NCBI GenBank assembly: GCA_022559845.1
Contig: CM040128.1
Location: 177,374,413 to 177,438,412, forward strand
DNA length: 64,000 nucleotides
From: Amorphophallus konjac
Lineage: Eukaryota > Streptophyta > Magnoliopsida > Alismatales > Araceae
Direction of reading: 5' to 3'
The position numbers were made by a program, and so were the translations under genes. The notes beneath the pieces are model-generated. The model made no database searches. It worked only from the letters and a program-made list of their open reading frames with translations, and had not been told where the DNA came from. Below are positions 10,844 to 23,328 of the stretch, one piece after another; the stretch's first letter is position 1; each line of letters starts with the position of its first letter.

Positions 10844-11807
10844 GGTGAGTCTCGGTTGTCTAAAGAAGAAGATCGAAGCCTTGAGAGCAATAGCAGAATA
10901 GCAGAAGTGCAGAAGTGCTGAGAGTTCGATCCAGCAGAAGAGAAGAGTTGCAGAGAAGAGAAGAGAAGAGACAGAGAGAGCCTACGAAAGAAGAAGAAAA
11001 AGAGTGAAGAAGCAGAAGAGAAAGAGAGAGAGAGAGAAGGAGTTCGTAGAGAAGAAATGAGAAAAGCTTGAAGATCTGTCCTCTGGCGTTTGGATCAAAT
11101 CCAAGCCAGACCTGCTCCCTTGAGAGCTACATTACTTGTATTTCATTTCCAGCTTTTGGCGCTGTGATTTTTCATCCTTTCTTATTTTCCTTTTTATCTT
11201 TCCATCATTGTACTTCCGATCCTCTGGACTGAGGTCGGGTTCCTCCTGGTGGGTCAGGAGAAGGGAGATCTGATCTCCGGTTGCAAGTAGCTGGGTGCTA
11301 CTTGTGGGTTCCCTCCGGTTTGGAGGAAGGGAGACTTGTCTCCGGTTCTAGGCTTGTGGGTTGCAAGTCCAGGGGTCCGTCCTGGTCTGGAGGAAGAGAG
11401 GTCTGCGACCTCTGGTTTCCAAGTGGCTGGGAGTCACTTGGGTGTCCCTCCGGTTGGGAGGAAGAGGGGAGGTTGTTCCCCTGGTCAAGCTGTGTGGCAG
11501 CACCTTGTTCGCAGACTGAGTCTGCTTTGTTCTAGCATTTGCTAGTGAAGCCTCACTCCGGTTGGGAGTGAGGGGTGGATGTAGGTCTGGAGGACCGAAC
11601 CACCTAAAAATCTATTGAGCAGTGGTTTGATTGTTTGATTTGCTTCCGCTAGATGCTTGAATAGGCACGCTCCATCTGCTTGTTATTTTGTTTAATCGAA
11701 TTAGCTTTATTTCGGAACTTGCCTAGCATCTGAGTTTTTAAATTGGGCATTATTCGTAGCAGGATACATTCACCCCCCTCTGTATGCGGGCCTAGCACCC
11801 TAACAGT

Positions 11808-11819
11808 TGGTATCAGAGC
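11808..11819 (+). other. E primer-binding site (initiator tRNA-Met)
   Basis: TGGTATCAGAGC lies two bases after the LTR terminus at 11805. This is the classical spacing for copia elements. Confidence 0.9.
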
Positions 11820-11936
11820 GGTGTCTGCATACAAGGTCCAGCGACCTGCAGATCCGATCTTGCAGTTTTAGGTGCTAATTTGTTTTTAGTGCATAAATAT
11901 TCATGTTGCTTTAAATTTACTCTCTATTTGTTTTCA

Positions 11937-14512
11937 ATGGCTCTTCCACCCGTCTTTAGTGGTTCTGATTTCAGTCAGTGGTACACTGCTTTACATGCTT
12001 ATGTTAATTCTGGTAATCCTGATCTGTGAAAATTAATTTCACAAGGTCCTCACACCTTACCAACGAAAGTGTCCAAATGGACCGACAGACACAGATCAAA
12101 GGATGGAGAAAATCAGAAAGCCTTTAACCTGATGAAAGCAGCTACTGATAGAGCCTTATGGTCTTGTCTTCATAATTACATCTTAGCAAAGGACATCCTG
12201 GATAGGTTGAAGCAATTTCACAGGGTAAACGAGGACAGCTGCATGATGGCTGACAGAAGCAATCAAAGCAGTAGCCAAAATGAAGATGATGATGATGAGG
12301 TAAATCTCTTCGAGAATTTTTCTCTTGATGATTGGGAGAATGCATATGCTGAATTGTTAGAGTCACATGAGAGCTTAAGAAAACAGTATAAAAAGTTGAA
12401 GAAGGGTACTGGGATAGATAGTTCTAGCTCTTCATGTGAAAACTGTTCAAGTACGAAGCAATTTCATGATGCATGTCTGTCTGATAATCATATGTATAAA
12501 AATCAGAATGCAAAACTGCAGAAGGAACTTGAATGTGCTTACTCTGAACTAAACAAGCTCAAATCTGAAGATGACTCTCTCAGAAAACTCTCCAAAGAAG
12601 ATGAAGAAAAATCAGAGAAACTTAAACAGGAGAACAAATTGCTGATTGAAAAACTTAATGCCATAAAGTCTGTAAACATAGAATTACAGAAAGATATTGA
12701 AAAACAACAAAAAGATATGAAGGAAATTGAAAATGGAAGAAAGTATGAAGTCAATTCAGAAGATCAGCTTCTAATAAATGAATTGGTTCAAAATGATAAG
12801 CTTAAAGAAGAAATTGAAAAATTGAAATTGTTAAACAGTGGCATGTCTGAAAGACTTCTTACTTTGGAAAGAGGAAAAACTGTTTGCATTGAAGATTCTA
12901 ATAAACTGAGCAATCTGGAACAGGAAGTTAAAAAATACAAAACTGCAAATAATGTGTTAACTGAATGTGTGAATTGCAGTGAGCAAGAGATTGCCAGTTA
13001 TGAGTTGCATAATTCCTCTTTAGAAAATGAAATTCAGGATTTGAAAGTTTCTTTGTCTAAATTTGTTGATGGGCAGAAAAACCTAGACAAGCTACTAGGT
13101 ATAAAAATCAACCCTAGGAAGGAAGGGCTGGGCTACAATAAGATAAACAAGAAAGAACTTCAGAACAAAGTTATGACATCTTTTGTAAATGGTTCAGATG
13201 TAGCCACCACCTCTAAAGACAAACAACCCATTGCTCAGAAAAAGCTGGGAACAAAGATTAATTTTAAAAAGGAAGGACTGGGTTACAGTCCAGTCATGAG
13301 GAAGGTTGATGGAGCCAACCTGAAAACTGTCTTTGTCAAATCTTTTGAACAGGGAAAGCCTTCTACTTTATCTCCAATTCAGTACAAGGCTAAGAAAATA
13401 GGAAAATAGGATAAAAAATAGAAAAGGACTGTAAATCAGAAAATAAATGAAAAGGGTTCATCAGTGCATGTTGATCACAGTCCTCACACACACTCACATG
13501 CATCTAAAAGGAAAATGTCATGCCACTACTGTCATAGATTTGGACATTTAATGCATGAGTGTGAATTAAATGAACTGGATGATTTGAATGCTGAAATGAT
13601 GAATGCTAGAAATATCATGATGAAAAACCTGCTGTTCATTCAAAGAAAAGTGAATGCTCTCATTGTGGTAGATTAGGCCACACCTTGGCTCAATGTTGGT
13701 TTGCTAATGGAAAGAAAAAACCACTCTCACATCATGCTAAATCTTATGCTAACCAACATACTATTAATATAAACAAAACTGCTTCTCTGAACCAGCATGT
13801 CAAATGTTTTAATTGTAACAAAATTGGCCACAAGACCTCTGAATGCTGGTCAGGTTCGTTTAGAAGAAATTCTCTCAATTGCTCTCACTGTAGAAAGCAT
13901 GGCCATACAGTCAAGGACTGTTGGCATATTCAGGGTAGAAATGTGAATCTCAAACATACTAAATTCCCTATAAGATAATTTACAAAACTTTCATGTTATA
14001 ACTATGGGAAGCCAGGCCACAGAGCTGGAGATTGTTGGCATGTTCAGAATAACTCTGCTAAACTCCATGTTGCGAAATTTACATGCCATCATTGTGGGAA
14101 GCCAGGTCACAGGGCTGCAACCTGTTGGCTGGCAGGATATCAAAACCAAACTGGTTTTGGTAAACAGAATTTTTATTCTGTTAACAGAAAATCTCATGCA
14201 TATACACATGGATTTCATGCTAACAAGAATGTGCATAGATTAAATCTGAAATCTGGTGCATCTTACTATCATTATAGTAAACAGAACTCTCTCTTTGCCA
14301 ATAAACTTCATGACAATAGTAATGTGCATAAGAAGAATTTGAAATCTGATAATTCATGTCATTACTGTGGTCAAACTGGTCATTCAATGAATAATTGCTA
14401 CTTGATGAAATCTGATGACCATGTTGCTAGAAATGTGCTGAGAAAACCTGCTAGAAATAATACTTTCATGTCAGGACCCAAGATTTCTTGGGTGTCTGTT
14501 TGTGCAAAATAA
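11937..14512 (+). pseudogene. gag: E gag: long coiled-coil Gag with seven zinc knuckles, broken
   Basis: The ATG at 11937 begins MALPPVFSGSDFSQW. An in-frame TGA at 12027 stands where copia Gag normally has Trp. The same frame continues to TAG at 13407-13409 and reopens past it. Residues from about 75 to 400 are Lys/Glu-rich heptad-like sequence, a probable long coiled coil. From 13515 to 14402, over two frames, lie CX2CX4HX4C knuckles: CHYCHRFGHLMHEC, CSHCGRLGHTLAQC, CFNCNKIGHKTSEC, CSHCRKHGHTVKDC, CYNYGKPGHRAGDC (one Cys lost), CHHCGKPGHRAATC and CHYCGQTGHSMNNC. The C-terminus (GPKISWV) resembles the usual end of Sirevirus Gag. At least one frameshift (about 13660) and several stops make it non-functional. 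The role would be RNA binding and particle assembly. Confidence 0.85.
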
Positions 14513-15137
14513 ACTTTGCCTTGCAGGTGTGCCTTGGAATGGAATAAAAAGGGATATTAATCCAAGGCACTCAAGAATGAAAAACCCCTTCTGAACTGTT
14601 CAGGTAAATTCTCTGCATTTCCTATTTTGAAACTCATTACATATCTTGGTTGATGTGTCCATGCATAATTGCTATTTTTTTTCTGCATAGCATATTCACT
14701 CTTCATCTGTATTGTCTAAATTGAAGCCTCTGAACTCTCCTCAACTAAAATTTATGCTTTGGACACTATGAGTATTCACATCTCTCAATGCTCATATTAT
14801 TTTGTCTGTTTAAATCTGAACTGCATATGAATGTTGTTGAAATCTGTCTGATGCATAGTTCATTGAAAATCTGAATTGCATATAGGACTGCATATTGAAT
14901 TATCATGATTGACCTCAATGGTATATAAATGGTAAGCTACCAAAAGGTAGGAAAATCTATCTGGAGGTTCTTACTATGTGTGAGGTGGTCTTTTGGACCA
15001 AGTGCTCCGCCTAGTACCATGGGTCACTTTGCTGATAGGACAGTCTGATTGTGCACAAGTCACAATATCATTTGGAATCATATGTTCAATTTTCAGTGCA
15101 AACATTGCATGTTTTCAGGGGGAGTTAGTTGCATATC
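14513..15137 (+). other. E interior downstream of gag, no pol
   Basis: Directly after gag the sequence still resembles the gag-pol junction of Sireviruses (a short CLEWNKKG-like remnant). It then becomes AT-rich non-coding sequence with CTGCAT-type words. A GGGGGAG tract at 15118-15124 stands beside the site where F inserted. No protease or integrase motif is present. Confidence 0.6.
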
Positions 15138-17307
15138 TGATGCGGGACGGGACCACGGACACGACAAGCTCGCGATCGCCCCTTAACGAGGGAAGCGTCG
15201 GATGTGCGCGGTTGAGAAACCGGCAATGAGCTAGGGTGGTCGGCTCTCTTTTGCGCCCGGATCGGGTCACGGGACGGCTTCGCTCTCTCTCGCAGCAGTG
15301 ATATTATAAATTGAAGGCGAGCTAGGTATCCCTACACATGCTCTCTAGCAGCGGCATATAAAGCATATAAAGAATTAAGCTAATGCCAAGTGTAAGGGTG
15401 AAGGCGATACCTCCACGCTCAAGGCGTGGCGAAGACGGCACCCGGCCAAAGCTCGTACTCCCGGGAACTTAGTACATTATGTTTACAGCAGTACAAATAA
15501 GCCCACTCCACGCAGGGAGGTAAAGGGCGACACAAGTGGGCCCGGGAGGACCAAGTTCGGGTTGACGGGCGGTTTCGGGCAATGCTTCGGCTTCACGCGT
15601 ACTCGTGCTAGTGGGGGCCCACGTATTGACCGGAGGGGTCGTGCGGGGCCTGATGACTCCTCTATTGTGGAGACACCTGGAAAGCGTTCCCCTGGGATGG
15701 CGAGCTGCTGGAACGACCGCCGGACGCCGGGCGGCCCTCGGACGACGCTCGCTGGGAACTCGGCCACGAACCTGAAAGTTCTGTTTGCAGGCGTGCGACT
15801 CGGAGAAAACTACTGCTGCGATCAGCCCCGTCGTCGGAATGCGACAAGATTAGCGCCGTTGGGAAGCTGACTCAGAATACTTCGACGTAGGGGTCTTCAA
15901 AAAAAATAATCAGATCTGTATTTCTGATCATGTATTTTACAAGCTTGCTGGAATCTGGCCAGAACTGTAGGGGCAGGTTCTGACTTCTCTGAAGATCGAT
16001 GTTGACCGGGGAGAAGACCTCCGAATCTGGAAATGATTTCTTCAGTAAAGTTGAAGGTCTCTGAGAGAGGAATCCGGGACTATTTTTGGTTTTTTGATTG
16101 GATAGAAATGGATTTTCTAGGATGTTTTTACTAGACCTGGGTCGGATCTGGGAAATTGTGGGTAGACTGTTCTTGGGAACTTGGACAAAATTTGAAAAAT
16201 ACATAGAGACCTTATCAAAAATTAAGAAAATTCCGGGTGGTAGATATATGTGGACAGAACTCCCAATAAATTTGGGCGACCCAACAAAAATAAAAAGATA
16301 GCTCGAATGGGGTAAACTCAGAGCTGATGAACAGTAAACAGAACCAGGACAGATCTGGAACTTGGACTTGGATGAAAATCAAAAAATAGCTAAAGGATGA
16401 ATTTTGACGTGATTTTCTTTGTGGGGATAAGGGTTCTAGAGGGGAACCAACCCTGAAATTTTGAGCTTCAGAAGATGAAGGGAGTGATAGCAGAAATTCG
16501 GAAAAGAGGAACCTGTCCTGAGTGGACAGAACCACCGAAACAGTTGGCAACGACGCGTCGGCGGCGAGACGATGGCGGCGGCGATCACCGGAGTTGCTTC
16601 AGATGCTGGAGGGGATCAAGGGGGAAGGGATTACACTCTAGAAAGGGGAGAGGGGGTGGAGGAACCAGGGAGAGAGAGGGGAGGGGCGCAAATCTCCAAG
16701 GGGGCAAATGCCTTTTTTTCCTTCATTAATTCATTCAATATGAAAAATACAACCTTATATAGGATGCCAACCAAACTCAACCTCAACCCTTGGATCTAGG
16801 GGTTTGGATTGAAGGGCTGGGATACAATGTGAATCACACATTTAATACATTAGTTTAATCTATTTTGACCATACTTATTCAACCTTGGACTAGATCCATT
16901 CAAACACCACCTACCAAGCCTAATAAGGCCAAAAGAGGGGGCGCCCCCTTCATGGGCCTCTCTTGGGCCTAGGCTAGTCCAAGGGCAGCCAACCCAACCC
17001 ATTAACTCAAGTCTAGACTTGGGCCTTCCATGTCTTGGTGGCCCATGAGAGGGAGTGGCCCAATTGGGCCTTAAATGACTAATATGGTCCATAAGGGTGG
17101 CACTTGGTCCAATATGAACTAGGCTTTCTAATGGACTCTACTAATGGCAATCTAACCTTGGACTTGACATAACAAATGGCCCAATGGCTTGATATAAGCC
17201 TTACAAGGAGCCCAAAAGAAAGAAAATACACAATTACAATCTCATACAAGCCATAACTCACAAATACACTCCACCCGTGTAATGAAATCGCCTTTGATGC
17301 CCCATCA
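15138..17307 (-). repeat. F 3' LTR
   Basis: On the minus strand it starts TGATGGGGCATC and ends CCCGCATCA. It matches the other copy almost end to end. A TATA-like CCTATATAAGG lies near 16753-16763 on the minus strand. Confidence 0.9.
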
Positions 17308-17459
17308 ATTCTCCCCGGGTAGGAAGAACTCGACCCCGTCGAGTAGGGGTATGGCTGCTCTGGTACTCCGGCGGATCTGTCACCGTGCCAAGTAACGTGG
17401 GTATGCTCCACTCCAAATGATCGGCACCTGCTCATTCCATATATACTCGATATGCGCAC
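17308..17459 (-). pseudogene. F: remnant of polyprotein C-terminus
   Basis: The minus-strand frame contains PEQPYPYSTGSSSSYPG, matching the extreme C-terminus of the chromovirus polyproteins in this window. The chromodomain itself is gone. The frame runs on into the LTR. The purine-rich CCCGGGGAGAAT next to the LTR is the likely polypurine tract and lies within this former coding sequence. Confidence 0.7.
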
Positions 17460-17732
17460 TGCTATGGCTAAAGGTGGTCACTCCGAAGGGGCACTCTCAA
17501 AAGGGAGGAAACAGCTCGAAGACTCACTAGGAATCACCGCTGAGTCCCTATAGGTGACTGATCCGGGTATAGAAGTAAAACCGATCCCATACTCATCAAG
17601 TGAGTCCACTCGCCTCTTACTCGTAAGAGAACGACAACGAGCTTGCACAAGACGCATGCAGACAAACAAACGACACACAAACCATGCAAACAAATCACTC
17701 AAAATAAAACCACACAAAGAAAAAGCACACTG

Positions 17733-19019
17733 TTAGTCCGACCCGTACATGGGTGACGGCGGACCAGGACACCCGAATATGTGCCATGCATATACTAGAT
17801 GTACACGATGGTTGATGGAAGGGAGGACTCCTAGACACCCTAAGATGTACCACTCATGCATTGGTGACCGATGGGATTTGGGTGAAGAAGGGCTAGGAGA
17901 TCCAAAACTACCTTCGTCATCATCCCTAGATGTAGAGACGGCTTGCCGACTAGACCGAGGGATATGGGTGGAATAGTGAACTCCTTGGAAGAGGTGGAGG
18001 GAATGTGATAGCTCGGGAGCTTCACTAGTGGAGGGGTCAAAAGGGTCAAAGAAGGTATGACCCCGGGAGATGGGTTCCTCCATGACACGGTCCCAATCGT
18101 GAAATTCTTGAAGGTGTGAATGGTCACCTTCATCCGCCATAGTGAACGGGACGATGGTCATGTGAAGAAAATAAACTTCCTCCCTTGGGCAAAAGAGAAT
18201 GAAGTCAGACTCGGCCGGCATCGGGAGGAGTAGAAGAATCTCCGTGGTGACACACTCCACGGTGCACTCGGAGGTAATGAACCCATAGGTCGGATGGGTG
18301 AAGCTAAGACTAGCGGGTTGGTCGAAGCCTCGGGCCAATAAATGTGTAAAGGTCAACTGCCGGTCTAACCCTTTAAGAAGGTCGTCCAATGTGTCCACAT
18401 AGTGACGAGACCGGAAGGTGGTATGAAATGAGTTGCTTGACACTAGTGGTAGTGTGGGGTCCATTGATGGGAAGGGAGGTAGGACCAAGCCATCCTTGAG
18501 CCAACTAAGAAGCGGCTCGGCTATGAAAAGCGTACCCGTTAGAAATACGGGTGGCTCGGGCCTTGGTGGTTCCAAATGAGAGGACTCCGAATCAAATTCG
18601 GAAATAGAGATGGATGACATTGGAACTCTCTCGAGTGGTGAAGGCCATGGTGTAGGCGGCTGGGAGGTGGATGCTTGTCGAAAGCCACCATACCGAGAGA
18701 AGTGTGACTCAAATGGTTCGACCATTAGAGCGACCGTATAGGATTCCGCTAGAGAGAATGCATTGCGGATAAGACATTCCAATTGGAAGTGAAGGCGCAA
18801 ACCTCTCCGGAACTGAAATGCGGCCGTTTTGCTCTCCTCTCCCAAGCCATGTTCCAACCAATACTTATGATATGCCCGAATGTACTCGGACACGGACCTA
18901 TCACCTTGGACGGGTCGACATGGGTTGGCCATAGTTGCCAAAATACGGGAATGGATCCCTAGGAATGGATATGCAAGGCCATTTGGGCAAGACACTAGAC
19001 ACGACCCTAAGTAATGCAA
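17733..19019 (-). pseudogene. gag: F gag fragment (428 codons)
   Basis: This is an open frame on the minus strand. Residues about 43-110 (SVSEYIRAYHKYWLEHGL, then FQFRRGLRLHFQLECLIR, then a Phe-Ser-Arg-Tyr segment) align in order with the C-terminal half of the chromovirus Gag capsid region in A-C (EYIEKFDYYLLKCGV, LSRFRNGLQFHIKKELFMR, EKFSRY). The N-terminal half of Gag and a zinc knuckle are missing. The remaining about 300 residues are Ser/Pro-rich and unlike protease or reverse transcriptase. The chosen ATG is simply the first in frame. A true upstream start may have been lost. Particle formation from this fragment is doubtful. Confidence 0.65.
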
Positions 19020-19303
19020 AGTTGGAATGCATGCACACTAAAGACCCTAGACGTAAACCAAGACTCGGTACGTGGTGGAGATAACCGATCCGAAGATCAC
19101 TCGCACAAGTGTGCGGCCTCCCCGATAGGCATGGCCTAACGTTCGGACAACACCTTTTGATATACCGAGTAAAGAGATGCAAATGCGAAAAGACTCTTTT
19201 TTGTTTGTTTTAAAACAATGATGACCCTAAACACGACTTAGATTGACTAATGATTAGACGTAAATGACACTCTTTTTTTTTTTGACACCCTAGACTCAAC
19301 CTC

Positions 19304-19315
19304 GCTCTGATACCA
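19304..19315 (-). other. F primer-binding site (tRNA-Met)
   Basis: On the minus strand it reads TGGTATCAGAGC, three bases inside the 5' LTR end at 19319. Confidence 0.9.
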
Positions 19316-19318
19316 AAT

Positions 19319-21487
19319 TGATGCGGGACGGGACCACGGACACGACAAGCTCGCGATCGCCCCTTAACGAGGGAAGCATCGGATGTGCACGGTTGAGAAA
19401 CCGGCAATGAGCTAGGGTGGTCGGCTCTCTTTTGCGCCCGGATCGGGTCACGGGATGGCTTCGCTCTCTCTCGCAGCAGTGATATTATAAATTGAAGGCG
19501 AGCTAGGTATCCCTACACATGCTCTCTAGCAGCGGCATATAAAGCATATAAAGAATTAAGCTAATGCCAAGTGTAAGGGTGAAGGTGATACCTCCACGCT
19601 CTCGGCGTGGCGAAGACGGCACCTGGCCAAAGCTCGTACTCCCGGGAACTTAGTACATTATGTTTACAGCAGTATAAATAAGCCCACTCCACGCAGGGAG
19701 GTAAAGGGTGACACAAGTGGGCCCGGGAGGACCAAGTTCGGGTTGACGGGCGGTTTCGGGCAATGCTTCGGCTTCACGCGTACTCGTGCTAGTGGGGGCC
19801 CACGTATTGACCGGAGGGGTCGTGTGGGGCCTGATGACTCCTCTATTGTGGAGACACCTGGAAAGCGTTCCCCTGCGATGGCGAGCTGCTGGAACGACCG
19901 CCGGACGTCGGGCGGCCCTCGGACGACGCTCGCTGGGAACTCGGCCACGAACCTGAAAGTTCTGTTTGCAGGCGCGCGACTCGGAGAAAACTTCTGCTGC
20001 GATCAGCCCCGTCGTCGGAATGCGACAAGATTAGCGCCGTTGGGAAGCTGACTCAGAATACTTCGACGTAGGTCTCTTCAAAAAAAATAATCAGATCTGT
20101 ATTTCTGATCATGTATTTTACAAGCTTGCTGGAATCTGGCCAGAACTGCAGGGGCAGGTTCTGACTTCTCTAAAGATCGATGTTGACCGGGGAGAAGACC
20201 TCCGAATCTGGAAATGATTTCTTCAGAAAAGTTGAAGGTCTCTGAGAGAGGAATCCGGGACTATTTTTGGTTTTTTGATTGGATACGAAATGGATTTTCT
20301 AGAATGTTTTTACTAGACCTGGGTCGGATCTGGGAAACTATGGGTAGACTATTCTTGGGAACTTGGACGAAATTTGAAAAATACCTAGAGACCTTACCAA
20401 AAATTAAGAAAATTCTGGGGGTAGATATATGTGGACAGAACTCCCAATAAATTTGGGCGACCCAACAAAAATAAAAGATGGTTCGAATGGGGTAAACTCC
20501 GAACTGATGAACAGTAAACAGAACCAGGACAGATCTGGAACTTGGACTTGGACGAAAATCAAAAAATAGTTAAAGGATGAATTTTGACGTTATTGTTTTT
20601 GTGGGGATAAGGGTTCTAGAGGGGAACCAACCCTGAAATTTTGAGCTTCAGAAGATGAAGGGAGTGATAGCAGAAATTCGGAGAAGAGGAACCTGTCCTG
20701 AGTGGACAGAACCACCGAAACCGTTGGCAACGACGCGTCGGCGGCGAGACGATGGCGGCGGCGATCACCGGAGTTGCTTCAGATGCTGGAGGGGATCAAG
20801 GGGGAAGGGATTACACTCTAGAAAGGGGAGAGGGGGTGGAGGAACCAGGGAGAGAGAGGGGAGGGGCGTAAATCTCCAAGGGGGCAAATGCCTTTTTTTC
20901 CTTCATTAATTCATTCAATATGAAAAATACAACCTTATATAGGATGCCAACCAAACTCAACCTCAACCCTTGGATCTAGGGGTTTGGATTGAAGGGCTGG
21001 GATACAATGTGAATCACACATTTAATACATTAGTTTAATCTATTTTGACCATACTTATTCAACCTTGGACTAGATCCATTCAAACACCACCTACCAAGCC
21101 TAATAAGGCCAAAAGAGGGGGCGCCCCCTTCATGGTCCTCTCTTGGGCCTAGGCTGTTCCAAGGGCAGCCAACCCAACCCATTAACTCAAGTCTAGACTT
21201 GGGCCTTCCAAGTCTTGGTGGCCCATGAGAGGGAGTGGCCCAATTGGGCCTTAAATGACTAATATGGTCCATAAGGGTGGCACTTGGTCCAATATGAACT
21301 AGGCTTTCTAATGGACTCTACTAATGGCAATCTAACCTTGGACTTGACATAACAAATGGCCCATTGGCTTGATATAAGCCTTACAAGGAGCCCAAAAGAA
21401 AGAAAATACACAATTACAATCTCATACAAGCCATAACTCACAAATACACTCCACCCGTGTAATGAAATCGCCTTTGATGCCCCATCA
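19319..21487 (-). repeat. F 5' LTR
   Basis: Direct repeat of 15138-17307 carrying the active-side promoter. The minus-strand CCTATATAAGG at 20933-20943 is the likely TATA box. Confidence 0.9.
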
Positions 21488-21492
21488 ATATC

Positions 21493-22880
21493 GTTGCATA
21501 GCATTCAATGTTGAGTCTTTGCATGTCCCTGCATACATATAGTGCATTGCATTTCCTTATATTGAAAATGCCAAAAAGAGAGTTTGAATGCATATTGTGA
21601 GGGGGAGTCAATGCATTGCATATAGGTTGTCAAATGCATACTCTTGTGAGAATTCATTGCATACCCTTCATCATTGATCTTAGTTGACAAACCTTGATAA
21701 TATCAGAAATCATTGAGCCTCGAAATCTCTCTTATCAATTGGTATCATTTGGTTTCAGAATTCTATCAGTCTTTCTTGAAGATTTCAATGGGCAATCTCG
21801 ATCATAAATCTGAAAACTCTTGAACTAGAAATCTTCTATTATACGTTTTTATGAATGACTGAAATAACTCATGTGGTTTAAATTTAATGTATTCAATGAG
21901 TTTGACTTTAAAATCTCTTAAAAATATCTGAAGCATGTTTAATAAACATTAATCATCTGTTTCATGCTGTGTCTTGAAAACTTCTGAAATCTGCACTTTT
22001 GAATACATGACTTCAACTGATTAAGTACATGAAACTATTATTGATTTGAAGCAAATGAATTTTTCTGAAATGTCTAAAGGGTAATATCTGTCAGAGCAAT
22101 GACATTGGTCACTGAGAAACACATGTCCAAAGGACTGTGTCATGAGGTGCCTTAGTTAACTCTGATTAAGAATTCATTGAAATTCAGGCAGAGCAATGGC
22201 ATGCACACTGAGAAATACAACTCACTCATCCAGAAATGATTTGGAGTGTGTCATGATGTGTAAATGCTATCTCTGTTAATATAAAGCATGACAGTTAGTC
22301 ACACTAAGTGCTTAGGGATATTGGCCTCTAATCAAGGTATATCCTCTAGTTACAAGGTGTGCACTGAACTAGAGTGCTCGTAAAATTTGTAGCATGAAAA
22401 ATTATTAAAGAAATTGCATACTTTAATATTGATGGAAAAATTAAATTGCTACAACCCTAGACAAAATCATATGACTTCATAATTACTTGATTTCAATACT
22501 AGTGCATGTAATTCCGAAGGAAGTCATTAAATTTGATTGTGTAAGAGAAAGGGAGTTTTATCAAGATAAATATGAGGGCTTAGTTCATTTTTATTAAACC
22601 ATAGTTTTAGATATCAATATAGAATTTTATTGATAAACTCTGCATACATCATGTTTAAACCATGCTGATCAATAAAATTCATTCATAAGCCCTTATAATG
22701 GAAGACTTTAAAATATTCTGATTTGGATTTATGAGAATGACATTTCCTTGAAAATCTGACTGAAATTCTTGTAGTTGAAGCCTCTTTAAAAATCTGCTAA
22801 TTGAACCTCTTCTGCTCATTGACCTGAACTTGTCCTTGTTTGTCCCTATGATCTCCGTCCCATTCATCTCGTAAGATTCC
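21493..22880 (+). other. E interior, AT-rich 3' non-coding part
   Basis: This is the continuation of E after F. It is about 1.4 kb of AT-rich sequence with many in-frame stops, words such as TGCATA and CTGAAAT, and one GGGGGAG tract at 21601. It occupies the place where pol and any 3' gene would be, yet no motif of either is visible. Confidence 0.6.
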
Positions 22881-22885
22881 ACTTA

Positions 22886-23328
22886 TTGAGGGGGAGATTC
22901 CATGTCATGCATCACTTGCATATCAATTGGCATCTATTCAGGGGGAGCATTCCTTGTCATACTGAATCATGTTCATATCATTTCTAACCTTGCATTTATA
23001 TACTTAGGGGGAAGTATTGCATTTCTTGTTGTATCTGCATCTACATTCATACCCCTTCCCATGGTTTATTTTGATTATACCAAAGGGGGAGAATATCAAT
23101 CAATCAGTGCATGCAGGTTTCTTTTGATCATCTCTAACTCATGCTTTTGCTGAAACTCTCAAAGGGGAGAATCATGTTCTTGCAAGGGGGAGAAATTGAC
23201 TGAATTTTTATACATGCTATAATTTCTCAAACTATTTTCTTTTTGATGAAGTCAAAGGGGGAGAAAAGTTTGAGTCATCAGATTGACTCACTATGTAGTG
23301 TTGCCATCATCAAAAAGGGGGAGATTAT
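22886..23328 (+). repeat. Array of polypurine-tract copies before E 3' LTR
   Basis: GGGGGAG or GGGGAGA tracts occur near 22890, 22941, 23007, 23085, 23166, 23186, 23256 and 23316, about 20-80 bp apart. The last one (AAAAAGGGGGAGA, 23312-23324) abuts the LTR and is the priming tract. Multiple polypurine tracts upstream of the 3' LTR are a known Sirevirus feature. Confidence 0.8.

Larger units (their letters stand above)
9243..11805 (+). repeat. E 5' LTR (2563 bp)
   Basis: This full-length LTR contains CGTCGAC modules (9408-9600 and 10338-10450), a dense array of AAGTCTRTACAYYG motifs (9607-10680), a TATA box at 10838-10843, GA-rich leader sequence, and repeats of the form TCCCTCCGGTTGGGAGGAAG (11235-11580). 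It ends in a C-run and CCTAACA. Confidence 0.9.
15138..21487 (-). mobile_element. Element F: pol-less chromovirus relative
   Basis: The LTRs 15138-17307 (2170 bp) and 19319-21487 (2169 bp) are direct repeats. A perfect target duplication ATATC lies at 15133-15137 and 21488-21492. The primer site on the minus strand (19304-19315) sets the orientation: transcription runs from right to left. The 2 kb interior holds a gag fragment and the tail of a polyprotein (PYSTGSSSSYPG, near 17320-17350, compare PYSTGSSSPHPG in C), with everything between deleted. F is therefore a deletion derivative or a non-autonomous relative of the chromovirus group. Confidence 0.9.

Noticed and set aside
12142..12754. 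Minus-strand frames opposite E gag
   Set aside because: They are shadows of the gag coding frame.
15483..15870. Overlapping 94-, 102- and 61-codon frames, repeated near 19664-20051
   Set aside because: They occur identically in both F LTRs in a GC-rich segment. They are LTR sequence, not genes.
22902..23153. 83-codon hydrophobic frame as a membrane or env-like protein
   Set aside because: It spans several GGGGGAG tracts in the E 3' non-coding region, is short, and has no signal or conserved motif.
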